In this document: one piece after another, positions 1 through 10,752 of the stretch
Numbering within the stretch: the stretch's first letter is position 1
How the letters are laid out: each line of letters starts with the position of its first letter
Assembly (NCBI GenBank): GCA_030374805.1
Contig: JARGSG010000200.1
Coordinates: 434,001-498,000, forward strand
Direction of reading: 5' to 3'
DNA length: 64,000 bases
Source: Gracilaria gracilis
Lineage: Eukaryota > Rhodophyta > Florideophyceae > Gracilariales > Gracilariaceae
Program-made: the position numbers and the translations under genes
Notes under the pieces: generated by a model
The model's database searches: none
Told to the model about the DNA's origin: nothing
What the model saw: the letters and a program-made list of their open reading frames with translations, nothing else

Positions 1-1529
1 GCCATATACCTCACGAGGCTGTCCATTGTCTGCACAAAGTTCCTTGTAGTTAAAACTTAGGTCCATCTCACTGCACGATGGACTGCCAGAACCACTGAAA
101 AAAACCCCGAGGTGTAAAGCCCCAATATTGTCCGAGTGTATGGTATACTCAACAATTCTTCTCTCCGAATAGTCACTCACCCGTCTAAATGTGCCACGGT
201 CTGAAATTGTTGCATCCCAAATTGCTGGGTGCTTCTCATAAGCAGCTCTATGGAAATTCCAGTAACGAAAATCCAGCATATTCCCATGAACTCGATTGGT
301 ACTCGAAGTACGACTTTTAACATCTGCTTGCAATTGGTCGCCATTTCCACTCCTGAGCACCTGACTGTTCGATTCGCTTCTGAATGCTTGTTTATCTGCT
401 CCCGCTTCCGATATTTCCTTGATCAGTTGTGAACCCAAAAAAGAGAAGAAACTTTCCAAGTGGAAGAAATCCCTTGAATTAATTTGACCTCGTCATCTTT
501 CCTAGAAGGGCTTTTTTCGAACAGTTCTTCCGGCAAATTATCTACAAGACGTTTGATCTTTGACTCGTACATGCCAAATGAGCTATACTCTCTCCACATC
601 AAAAGAGAAACCGCACTTGCACCAAATGGCATCATCATTCCATTCCGAAATTCTTGGATCGTCAGTGGTTTTTGACAAAGGATAATGGTAGACCATAAGT
701 TTGACCAGTTGAGAGCAATGCGGTCCTTCTCAGAATTACATGAACTTCCGGTAGTAAGCATCAGCGCATTAATCACTGCGTACGTTCGCTTGAACTGTCC
801 CTTTTTTTCATCATCGTGAATAATACATTTAGCTTTTACGCAGTCCCTTAGCCAACCTTTCCCAAACTGTGCAAGAAAAGGAATCATATATCTAATACAG
901 GAATTTTCAAAGTGTCGTGGCGCAAACCACGGCTCTTCCGACGAAAACCATTCGTGCGGACGAACCAGCCTCAAAAAGTTAAATTCGAACTGGACATCGC
1001 ATTCACGGAACTCATTATCAATCATGGAGCTGTTTACGCGCATTGACAAAGATTTCCGGTTCAATTCTTTGTCATTAGAGCGATTGCCGAAAGGATTATC
1101 TAGTGTGTAACCGTGTTCTTGGAGATGGTTCATACAGAATTTGACCCACTTCCAATACCGATACGCTTGCCACAAGCCCCAAGAGGTTCGAGCGAAGTGA
1201 AATGCAGAAAGACACACCGCGACTATAGCAGCACACATCTCTTTGTAATCGCGATCCGCTCCCTGCAGGCATATGTACCAAATCGTGTACGGAATGGTTG
1301 GTACGGCAATGGTAATCTGAATTGCGCCCTCAATGAAAATCCTTCTGATGGTTTTCCAGCGTTCGTTGATAAGGTCAAGCAAGGCGAGCATACCCCATGG
1401 CAGAAACACGGCAACATATGCAGCTACGACAATCCCGGGGTGGTCCGAAAGGTTATCACATTCCTTGTCTACCAGGTCACAGACAGCTTGCTTGCAGCCG
1501 TCCGAAAAGTCAAGGGCGCACTCGTTCAT
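1..1529 (-). CDS. Multi-pass membrane protein of unknown function (3' end outside window)
   Basis: I do not recognise the family. The first ATG is at 1529 (protein begins MNECALDFSDGCKQ); the frame is open further upstream but without an ATG. A short cysteine-bearing N-terminus is followed by three hydrophobic segments (about residues 33-60, 70-95 and 100-130, the last ending in the aromatic patch YRYWKWVKF), then about 230 residues of soluble character, so it is probably an integral membrane protein with a large cytoplasmic or lumenal tail. The frame reaches a stop at 423, but an open minus-strand frame in a different phase runs from 417 to the left edge. A 71-nt intron (488 to 418, minus strand) with a pyrimidine-rich 3' end joins the two in phase, so the gene is probably spliced and continues past base 1. 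Codon use is ordinary and no lesion is seen. No neighbouring gene helps assign function. Confidence 0.6.
418..488 (-). other. Predicted 71-nt phase-0 intron in the membrane protein gene
   Basis: On the minus strand the segment begins GTCAAA and ends CTGATCAAG after a pyrimidine tract (TTTCTTCTCTTTTTT). Removing it joins two frames that are each open for more than 130 codons. Its size matches the better-supported introns at 51576-51644 and 56866-56931. The donor is weak, so a frameshift is the alternative explanation. Confidence 0.4.
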
Positions 1530-3780
1530 TGTGAGGCGCGTAGAAAGCGAAATCGGAAAAGTTTGGCCAAGGGAGCAATGTGGTGCAGATACACAACGGC
1601 GTGGCTCCGTGACGGGGCGAGGGAAAAGAAGGGCGGGCGTTGAAGCTCGCACAAAGTCGAGGTGAGCTCGCGACAAAGACGCCAGACACGGAGCGGAAGA
1701 ACGGTTCCGAACGGAAAAGCGAGTCGGGACGGGTGATTTATGGCAGATGCTTTGCCAACTGTGAGAGTCTCGGGAGAGCGAACAAACTGATATGTAGGCT
1801 CAGATTCATCGCCCGGCGCGCGCCCTCGAATGGTGTGGTTGTGGCAGTCCGCCAACGTGGCGCTCTCTCCGCAGAGGCTCTGCCAGCACCGGCTGTGCCG
1901 GCACCAGCTCAGCTGCCGCACCTCCCGGTGACCTCGCGGGAGATCTGAGCTTCGGCGGCCCTGCGAGGCCCGCCTGGAGCCACTCTACAATAAATGGGCC
2001 TGCTTGCCCCATGGAGGCAGGCCCGGGGAGGAGCAGCCAGACAGAGGAGCCTGAGCTGACTCTTATTCTTCCCCGTTCCTGTTGCCTTTAGAGGAGCAAG
2101 CAAGACCCCTTCTCCCTACGCGCGATGCAACCAGTCACCCCAGTGGTGCACAGGCGCCGGCCAGTCCGCTGTAAATGCTGACCATGCTGCAAACTTTGCA
2201 ATCAAATTGAGCTCGGACACGCTTTGCGTGCTGCGGATGGGGAGCTCGCGCCTCTCCCCCCCCCCCCCCCCCCCCCCCCCCCCGCGGCAAATTAAAGGGT
2301 TAACGCTAACCCTTTCAACATTAAAAAGTTTTTACGTCCATAGAAGTAGACAACCCTTGTCGAGGACATGGAATCTAGCTCTTCCTTCCACAAATTATAA
2401 CTAAAAATCCACATTTCAGCAGTGTGCGCTAAAAGTGTTGTCTAAAATGGCGGCGTGTTTGTCGTGCACGCACTGTGTTGGACAATCAACAGCGTGAGAA
2501 GCGCGCACGGTAGTAAGAACAGCAGTAGTCTGGGTGCGTGCGACTCGCGCTACGCTAGAAGTTTTGTCTCTGCGAAGAGATAACTTCAAAACCCAAAACC
2601 TGTTGTGTCGTCCCTCCGGTGATGGAGGAACGCCACACAGCGGCTCTCTCTTATTTGCGGAGATGCGCGAGCGCTGTTGACTACCTTCGTAGCACCAGCG
2701 TGAGTTGTGCAATTCATACTACTGTACACATCCTGTAGCGTAATATCTATCAACATCTCTATCAAATTCTAGCTCCAATATCTAGTACAAATAGTGAGAA
2801 CCGTATATCAGAATCATCTTGGAGATAGATATGTAAGATTCGACAGGCACGCACTGTATATTGACAAAAAGTGTTCAAAAATGTAGGAAGACATGAAATC
2901 GGCCGCTTCCATGTCTGAAAGTGATCACAAAGCGCCTTGCAGAACCTCATAGAAAATCTTTAAAATTTAATTTTCTTCGCAGGAGAGACATGGAATTGGT
3001 CGGCGACGTAAGAGTTCCAGGTCTGCCTGACAAGGGATAAGCAGTGGCGAATAATTTTCAAAGAAAAAAATTCAAGAATTAAGTTGGATAATGCTTTTGT
3101 AAAACAACACGAAAACGTGTGCAAGAGCGTATCATTTAAATGCTCGAATCAACGTTCTCACGTCTACCATGGTAAACATACGCGAAGCAAACACTTGGCA
3201 AACTGACAACCACAACTTTCAGTCCACACCCAATCATATTCAAAATTTATGTCCATTACAACACACATAAACTTTCAGTTGTGCCAACCTTTTGAGCTCT
3301 CGGAACGAACAAAAACGTACAACAGTGCCAATGCGCGTCGTGCGCCATGCGCCTTGAGAGCGCGTGTTCGTTCCGTTGCTCTCCTCGCCGGAGGGAAGAG
3401 TGAAAAGCGGAAATGAAAACAGCCCCCGATGTTCCCGCATTTCACTCACAGGGTTAAACCCGTTTGTGGTTTGTTGAATTATGCGCCACCGTGTTTCCGT
3501 TCGTGCGACAGTCATGTACGAGCGCGCACCGAAAGGAGCGCCACGTGCGCGTGGAGCCCAGCGGCACACAATTGAAACAGACGTAAAATTGTGTTGTGCG
3601 GCTTCACGCACTGAATTAACGAGGGGCGGCAACGACTGCCTTACTGATTACTCTAGCTTCGTGGGGCCCTGAAATAGCAGAAAATTCCTTCACATCCTGT
3701 GGCGAAGAGCGCGAGCAAACGGCTGTAAACCAACGCACGTGATGTGCTGCAAAAGCACGACTAAGAGCGGTGTTTCTCTG
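1530..3780. other. Intergenic stretch without a recognisable gene
   Basis: No frame here looks like a conserved protein; open frames are short and overlap on both strands. The stretch holds the C28 run at 2256-2283 and GC-rich sequence around 1800-2000. Nothing else is seen. Confidence 0.5.
2256..2283. repeat. Homopolymer run of 28 C
   Basis: An uninterrupted run of cytosines, flanked by gcctct and gcggc. Runs this long are length-unstable and difficult to sequence, so the exact length may be unreliable. It lies outside any gene. Confidence 0.9.
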
Positions 3781-3970
3781 TAGCGAGCGCGGTAGAAGTT
3801 AGGGGAAGACAGGAATGCTCGCTGCCCTCGGTCGGCGGGATGACGCCGCCGGCCGAGTGCAGTGCAATTTATTCGTTACTGCGCAGTCTACGGAGCACGG
3901 CACACACGTGCCACGCATACGTGGCCATATGTGGCGCTTCTGCCTTGCATGAGGCGCTCCGGTATTAACA
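3781..3970 (+). repeat. 190-bp dispersed repeat, copy 1
   Basis: Begins tagcgagcgcggtag and ends ggtattaaca. Copy 2 lies at 10059-10248 in the same orientation and by eye differs at one base only (gccctcgg versus gtcctcgg). Sequence outside the 190 bp is unrelated at both ends. The unit contains short palindromes around cacacacgtgcc and acgtggccatatgtgg but no obvious terminal inverted repeats. Type unknown: a short non-autonomous element or recent segmental copy is possible. Confidence 0.8.
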
Positions 3971-4462
3971 CCGTCCCTCAAGGCGAAGCGACTCAATTGT
4001 CCTACACACCACTAGTGGAGATAATTCACTAGAGATCGATCCAGAACCAACAACTAAATTTGTTCATCATGAAGTACAGGCGTCTTTTCCAAACAGACCG
4101 GCCTCTTCCCTACAAGGCGTCTTTCAGCCATGAGGGGCGTGGTGGTGACAATAAATGTATCTTGTGTAACAAACTCTGTGCCTCAACGTAAATGCAACAA
4201 ATAATACAGTAAAACGTTTGCACCAGTAAACTCAAAAACCCAAGCAACATCCAAAACCTTGTAGGAAAAAAGGAATGTGCTTTTCCGGGAAAAACGAGAA
4301 GGATTGCAAACCAAAACATCATCAAACATAATGAAGAAAACAAAACACACTTGAAAGATTTCACCTGCAGTATGTACAACACCAGAAAAAAAGCAATACA
4401 AAGGATTAGCAGGAGAAAACAAGAATAAAGATAGCGCAGTTAGTTGCTTTCACAGTTCTGTG
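3971..4462. other. Stretch downstream of the copia pol remnant; LTR not recognised
   Basis: The 3' LTR of the minus-strand copia element should lie here. I looked for sequence shared with the region beyond gag (8650-9700) and found none, so the element may have lost one or both LTRs. No gene is seen. Confidence 0.4.
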
Positions 4463-7400
4463 TTAGAACGAGTCAAGTTTCATGAGGCTGACCATCCTCC
4501 GCACGTCTGCGAGAGGAGCACACTTGGTCAATATGTCAGCCACTTGTAGACTCCTGGGAATATGTTCAAGGTCAACAACTTGGTTTTGATATAGTTCTCG
4601 CACATGATGCATCTTCATGTCAATGTGCTTATTACGACCTGAGATCTGCGGGTTCTTCGTCAAAGACAAAGCAGCCGAGCTGTCCTCCAGAATCTTGGTG
4701 GGTTCGAACCAAAACTCCTCGCTCCAAGGCTATTGATGGGCAAATTCCCAAAACAATTTGCGCATCCATGTGAGTTCTTTAGCACAAGTAGACAAGGCTA
4801 CGTACTCTGCTTCCGCCGATCAAAGTGCGATCACTGTTTGACGTTTAGATTTTTACATAATCGGTGCGGAGTTGACGACGATAACAAAACCAGTCGTGGA
4901 CCTACGAGTTTGTATGCATCCCCCCCAATCGGCGTCAGCGTACGCACGAATTGAAGTTGGTGATATACTCTTGTTCGCAGGAAAGTGAAGCCCATAGTGC
5001 AATGTTCCTGCCAAATACCTAAAAATTCTTTTCAACATTGCCATGTGACGGTCACAAGGGTTATGAAGATGTTTCGAAAGTGCTGATATCGGGAAGGAGA
5101 GATCCGGACGCGTAGAAATAGAGATGTATAATAGTCCACCAATTCCAGAACGATAGTTTGCATGGTCAGATGGTGAGAGTGCTTTCTCGTCTTCCCTTGT
5201 AGGCAAGAGGTCCGCATTTGATGGCAGTGGAGTACCAACCGCGTTGGCTCCTTGCATGCCAAACTTCTTCAGTAGCAACGAAGCATAGCCATATTGGTTG
5301 ACCTTGATGCCAAGAGGGGAACGTTGGATGCTCCAACCGATAAACGACTTCAGTTCTCCGTAGAGTTTTACGTCGAATGTTGCGGCCGGCCGTTCTTTGG
5401 AGTATTTTAGAAGATCCACGCTGTTGGAGGCAAAAGCGCAGTCGTCCACGATGACGGCCACGAGGACGAATTGGTCCTCTTCGCGGAACATGAAAACTCT
5501 CGAGTCGAGAGCGGAGGTCACGAATTTCCATGATAGTAAGGTGTCCGAGAACAAAGAGCCCCATATTACACCGGCTTGCACTGCCCCGTAAAGGGAGTTG
5601 AGGAGTTTGCAGACATACCCAGGTCTGGCTTGAAGACCGGAGGAGTCCGTCGGTTGTTCCATGATAATTGGCACATCAAGTTTGCCGTAGAGATACGCGT
5701 TTGATATGTCGGCTCCTTCCAGTATTAGGTTCTCTGCCGCAGAGACGGCGAGCAGAGTTCGCAAAGCTTCGTGACATGCGACAGGGGCGTAGGTGTGGAG
5801 CGGGTCGAAGTCTATGAAAGGCTTCTGCTTATCACCCCGTAGACAGCAGCGTGCTTTCTTTAGGAATTTCTTCCCAACTCCATCCAACATCTTCTCCTTG
5901 AAAACCCAAGTGTAAGGAACCGGTTTCATGTCGGCCTCCCGAGGAATGAGTTCCCAGGTATTTCGCCTGATGAGTGCGTTCATCTCACGATCAATGGCCT
6001 CGCACCATCCCGGGTCCTTGCAGGCTTCCTTGAAGGAGTGAGGGACTGACGGATCATCCAAAGTCTTTTTCGACACCCATACCAGTGGGAAGTTCTGGGT
6101 CATAGTAGTTAAAGCCTTTACCAGATGTTTCTCCAAGTCCGGCGAGTCCGTGCCAGGTTGTGCAGTGGGTTCCGTCTCCTCTGTTTCCTGTTGTCTCGTA
6201 ATTCCTTCTAGGAGGGTGGTGAGGTTACGCAGAGAAGAGGAGTTGATCGGCTTGAAGTCCAAATTCCGACATGTCACGACAGAGTTCTTCTCCGGTACAT
6301 ATACTCGGAAAAGAGTGTTATCGCTCTGCATACCAACGAAGTGAGAGAATATGGACCGTGGAAGGAATTTCTTGTTGGCAACGGTTTTGGAGCGGTATGT
6401 GAAGGCGTAGCCAGGCTGACCAAAAGTAGGAATGTGTGCAAAGTCAATGTTGGTTATTGGGTCCCATTCCAGGATAGGAATCCGTCCCTGTATCCGTGAG
6501 GATGGGGCTCGGTTCCTTAACCAGTTCGAGTGATTCATGGCTTCAGCCCAGAAGGCGATCGGAAGTTTGCTAGCGAAAAGTAGAACGCGAGTCCTAGTCC
6601 AATGTTCTTGGATGAGCCTTTCCGCAGCTCCATTAGACTCCGATGCATAGGCTGGAGAGTAGTCCAAAGAGATGCCATGATCGAAGCAGAACTTGTCCAA
6701 CTCGTTGCTCTTATGTTCCCCGGCCCCGTCCAGGCGAACGTTCTTCAAGCTAACCGAGTGGTTTAGTTCCAGCTCCGAACGGCGTTTGTACCATTCCAGA
6801 TGTTTCAAGATGCCTGGTCCGGTCTTGTCTTTGAGAAAGAATACATCGGACTTCGAGGTATAGTCGTCCAGTATTGCTAGGGCATAGATTGCCCCTGAGA
6901 GAGAGGGCGAGATCTTTCCAGACACGTCCATGTGGATGAGATCCAACGGCTGTGATGTGGAAACAGATCGAGGGCGAGCCACAAGTGGGTTCCGTTTCAT
7001 TTTCCCAGTGAGGCAGGGGACGCACGTTAATGAATCCAGGATGGAGCGTTGAAAGTAGGGAACGGACTCGAAGGATTTGGCGAGATTCTGATACCTGCTT
7101 GGGTGCAAATGACCAGTTCGCCCATGCCATTCCAAAGGCAGTTCTTGTTTGTTATTACTGGCGTTGACCACCATGACCTGTTTGTTGTCCTCCCGGAGGT
7201 TCATGATGTATAAACCGTGGTGGATTTCTGTTTCCCAAATAATATGTGAGTTTCGTTTGGGATCCATGATAAAGCATCCGTTGAAGGGGCGGATGGTGGA
7301 GGTGAAAACCACCATGAAGTCCACACTTAGTACTCCCACTGAGAGAATGTTCGATTGAAACGCAGGAGAGCGATAGGCTTCAACGACAGTTCCACTATTG

Positions 7401-8104
7401 AGAGGGATCCAGACGTGACCCTTTCCGACAAGACGAGCTGTGCCAGAGGCAGCCTGGACAGTTTCAATGTCAATGCGCTCGTATCGGATGAATGATTTAC
7501 GCGAATGGAAGAAATGATGTGTGGCCCCGGAGTCGATGTAGGCAGATTCCACCTTGGTTTGGGATAAGAGTGCGACATTACTCTTATACTTCGCCATGTT
7601 ACAGTTGAACGGAGGTGAGGGAGGAGGATCGTCATTTCTTTGCACCACATAGGATCTGGGGTAAGAGTTTCGGTTTCCATCATCATCCCCCTTTGGTGCA
7701 AAGCGAGACTTCCAGTTAGACTGCCGCTGTCCACTTCGGTTTTCATCTTGATCGCGTTGCGATCGACGAGAGCCACCGTTTGAGTGGGTCTGCTGTCGAC
7801 GGTCAGAGCGGGAGTTGTCACGTTGATTGTTGTCCGACTGGTCGCGTTTGCGTTTGTAGCAATCCTTCGCATAATGTCCACGACGACCACAGTAATAGCA
7901 GTTGTCATCGTTGCGGCCTTTTACCATTGAGGACTTATTATTATTATTACGATGGCGTCGTCGGCGTCCACCTTTGTTTGCCATGTTTGCTTTGGGTTGT
8001 GTCGATGTTGGGGTTGTAGTGGACTGGGTTTGCTGAAGGTTGTTCGGATTCTTGCGCCCGAGCGACTTCTGCTTCGACTGCGTTGACAATAGAATCGAAT
8101 CCAA
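4463..8104 (-). pseudogene. pol: copia pol: zinc knuckle, protease, integrase, RT, broken RNase H
   Basis: Residues count from 8104. A CCHC knuckle (C69, C72, H77, C82) precedes the protease motif DSGAT (D191). The integrase has an HHCC zinc region and a D-D-35-E core near residues 391, 458 and 494. The reverse transcriptase shows the Ty1-type LLAVSAAENL...DISNAYLYGKL region and an IVDD active site (V-D-D where YVDD is usual) near residue 885. RNase H begins with AYADADWGG. The frame then meets TAA at 4853, and the remaining RNase H (SAEAEYVALSTCAKE and HIDMKMHHVRE...VADILTK) continues in the same frame to 4463 across a TGA near 4822 and a TAG near 4739. Reverse transcriptase and integrase catalytic residues are kept, so decay is fairly recent or confined to the end. 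It overlaps gag in another frame. Confidence 0.9.
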
Positions 8105-8642
8105 TGTCAGTAAGGTTGGACATCATGGCCAGAGGGGCGAAGGAATTTGGAAGGCTTCGAATGAGCTTTGAAACCTTCTCCTTATCCGCAAGTTCCTCGT
8201 CGTACGTGGCCAGTTCTCCAACAATTTCCAAGAACTTCGAGACATGTTTGTTCCAGTCATCATTGTCTTTGTACATTAGGGTGTCCAACTTGTGACGAAT
8301 GTTTTGGACGGCTTGCGTGTTCGAAGTGGTATATACACGCTTGAGCTCGTCCCATAACTCTTTCGCAGACTTCTCGTCATCGTCCACAAATGTTCGGACG
8401 AGTGCGAGAGGAGAGTCACCAAGGCACAATGTGATAGTGCTCTTAGCTTTGACCGACTTCTCAAACCAGGATCTGTGTGTCCGGTTGTTCACGTTGAATC
8501 CCTCGGGGCGGGGATTCAAGCCAGTCAGGAATGCGTCGTCGCGACGAAGATACGCGAGTAGACGGCGGCGCCACAAGATGTAGTCAGTTGGTACCTTGAG
8601 CTTTGGAAGCTTGCCAAGGATGCCTTCTTGAGAACCTGACAT
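7947..8642 (-). CDS. gag: copia Gag (capsid part)
   Basis: The ATG at 8642 gives MSGSQEGILGKLPKLK. The protein matches the copia-type gag pattern (UBN2/DUF4219-like): LWRRRLLAYLRRDD, then WFEKSVKAKSTITLCLGDSPLALV, then LWDELKRVYTTSNTQAVQNIRHKLDTL. Capsid of a virus-like particle that packages element RNA is the family role. The frame closes at 7947 before the zinc knuckle, which lies in the overlapping pol frame (from 8104). Most copia elements have one gag-pol frame, so this is either a frameshift mutation in the 158-nt overlap or, less likely, a programmed shift. Confidence 0.75.
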   Translation of the reverse strand: MSGSQEGILGKLPKLKVPTDYILWRRRLLAYLRRDDAFLTGLNPRPEGFNVNNRTHRSWFEKSVKAKSTITLCLGDSPLALVRTFVDDDEKSAKELWDELKRVYTTSNTQAVQNIRHKLDTLMYKDNDDWNKHVSKFLEIVGELATYDEELADKEKVSKLIRSLPNSFAPLAMMSNLTDIGFDSIVNAVEAEVARAQESEQPSANPVHYNPNIDTTQSKHGKQRWTPTTPS

Positions 8643-8755
8643 CGTAAGTGAACGGGGAAAGTACAATCGACCTGCTTAGGCGGGAAAGGGTTCCGCAAGA
8701 AAATGCAACCTACTTGAGCGGGAAAGGGATCCGCAATCTTCTTCCTCTTCACAAG

Positions 8756-8787
8756 CTTCTTCTTCTTCTTCTTCTTCTTCTTCTTCT
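8756..8787. repeat. (CTT)n microsatellite
   Basis: About ten uninterrupted CTT units (GAA on the other strand) just upstream of the copia gag start. Confidence 0.9.
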
Positions 8788-10058
8788 TTTGGTTTAAAAC
8801 TTAAGGTGACCCTAGCCCAACCCAGGCAGCTAGGCGATCGATGTAAGGCGGGTCCCCGCAATAAAGCAGCTAACCCCGCACCACAACGATCCGACCTTCG
8901 GAGGATATTCCCACGACCGCGTAGCGGTAGGTACTTCACTCCTGACCATAATCAGTACTTGCAGCGATGTTTAGCCACGCGCAGAGGCAGAAAGACATTC
9001 AACGCTGCGCGACAAACACGGATGTCGAAGATGTTATGGAGTTTCGGATAAACGAAATCCAGTTCCGAATGTTAGGATTCTTCCGAAACAAGAAAGGTGA
9101 ACCCAGAGCAGAAAGAAGTATATCCAGCCACGTGAAAGCTCACAAGCGGTGTGTGTGAGACGCCTCTTCAAAAGTCCAGACCATAGCGATTGCGATTGCG
9201 AAGGAAGAGAAAAACGTGGCGCAAGGAAGAAAATACGTGAGGACTGAAAGAGTTTAGAATTGTATTGAGTGGTTGCCATATAGAGGAGGTTGTATGAGGG
9301 CTCCCTGTTGGAGAAAACACTTCTTACAAGAGATGAATATGACGACACCTCCAAAGCATGACGCGATTACGTTTTTGCGGGAAAATAGGAGTAGGTCTGA
9401 GTGTCATGCAGTTTCAAAAGTCCATGTGGAGTGTAGGGCATTTAGTGCCGGATACTTTTGGCGCAATGAGCATGAACGAAGGATATTGCGGACTTTTTGG
9501 GGCAGATTGCTTGCGCAGAGTTGATTTGCAGCCATGTTGTGGCGAATATCGAGCAACGCAGCGTAGAGAGAAACGAGTGGAGTTCGACGATGCAATGCGG
9601 CTTCGCGCAAGCGGGAACGAATGAGACGAAGCGAAGTGTTCGCCAATTTGTATAAGAAAGAGAGAGTTTCACGATCATAAAGAAAACCATAACTATCATA
9701 TGTAGTTCATTAGTATTCATATTTTGTGTAGACATCAACAGTACAAAGAAAAACCGAGTAAAGTGTCCTTATCCTGTCCGAGTTCAATCATCTTTTTGAG
9801 CCACAACAGAGTCTACAGACCTGGGAGCCCATCACTAAGATATTTGTCCACAGTAGATTGCGCGCCCAAAGCCGTAGCCACAACATACTTTTGGGCAGGC
9901 GAGCCTTAGCATACGCGACGCGCAACCCTCCAAAGTTAAAAGCTTGAGTAGTTGAGCGTGCGCGCGGTAGAAGCGCGGAAGCACGCGGAAAGGAGGGGAG
10001 GAAAATGTGCGCAGACGTCGGCGGCCCGGGGCAGCGCGCCCCAGGCGATGCTACCATG
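8788..10058. other. Stretch without a recognisable gene
   Basis: Probably leader or LTR remnants of the copia element at the left end, then unassigned DNA. Open frames are short and without recognisable motifs. No tRNA-like primer site could be assigned. Confidence 0.4.
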
Positions 10059-10248
10059 TAGCGAGCGCGGTAGAAGTTAGGGGAAGACAGGAATGCTCGC
10101 TGTCCTCGGTCGGCGGGATGACGCCGCCGGCCGAGTGCAGTGCAATTTATTCGTTACTGCGCAGTCTACGGAGCACGGCACACACGTGCCACGCATACGT
10201 GGCCATATGTGGCGCTTCTGCCTTGCATGAGGCGCTCCGGTATTAACA
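10059..10248 (+). repeat. 190-bp dispersed repeat, copy 2
   Basis: Same unit as 3781-3970, same orientation, one mismatch by eye. The two copies bracket the copia remnant at a distance of 6.3 kb, but unrelated DNA separates each from it, so they are not its LTRs in any simple sense. Confidence 0.8.
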
Positions 10249-10752
10249 TTCTCAACGCTCCGGAGAGCGTAAGAAGTGATCATGCACTCCTCACAAGAGA
10301 GCCAGCGGTCCGCGGGAGCCGCGCTCGTTTTCTTCCATAAGCTTTACATATCGAGCAGGACGAGTATTCGCCGGCCAAGTCGCTATCTTTCGCACATGGC
10401 ATTCATCGCCTTTCGTGCAGCACTTACAGCGTAGGGCAACGTGACAAGCGCCTTACAGCGGCCCTTCAGCGAAGAAAGCCGCAACCGTGTACTCGTCGTA
10501 CTCGTGGAGAACTTGTCGCGCCATCATTGAAGACCTCGGAAAAGCTCAGTATCTCAGCATTTCACATGGAGAATTAGGAAAATTGAACTTTTTTAATGCA
10601 AAACTTTTACAAAGCTTCCATGTTGTACACGTCGAACATGGTCAAGACGTGTGCCCGTAGTCCAGGTAACTTTACGAAGGTAAACTGCATGCCGAAACTG
10701 TGAGCGAGAGCACGACGAAGACGGACTAACCTTCTCATCCAGAACCATGACG

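Larger units (their letters stand above)
4463..8642 (-). mobile_element. Degenerate Ty1/copia-type LTR retrotransposon, internal region
   Basis: The order gag, zinc knuckle, aspartic protease, integrase, reverse transcriptase, RNase H on one strand, with integrase before reverse transcriptase, is diagnostic of the Pseudoviridae (Ty1/copia) type. gag and pol lie in different frames and RNase H carries three stops, so this copy is dead. The internal region runs from the gag ATG at 8642 to the RNase H end at 4463. No convincing LTR pair, primer binding site or target duplication was found by eye. The (CTT)n tract at 8756 lies just upstream of gag in the would-be leader. Confidence 0.9.

Noticed and set aside
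3240-3632. 130-codon minus-strand ORF
   Set aside because: Overlaps an equally long open frame on the plus strand; no ATG-supported gene model or motif.
4000-9700. LTR pair for the copia element
   Set aside because: Compared both flanks by eye without finding a shared segment; the 190-bp repeats are too far out and bordered by unrelated DNA.
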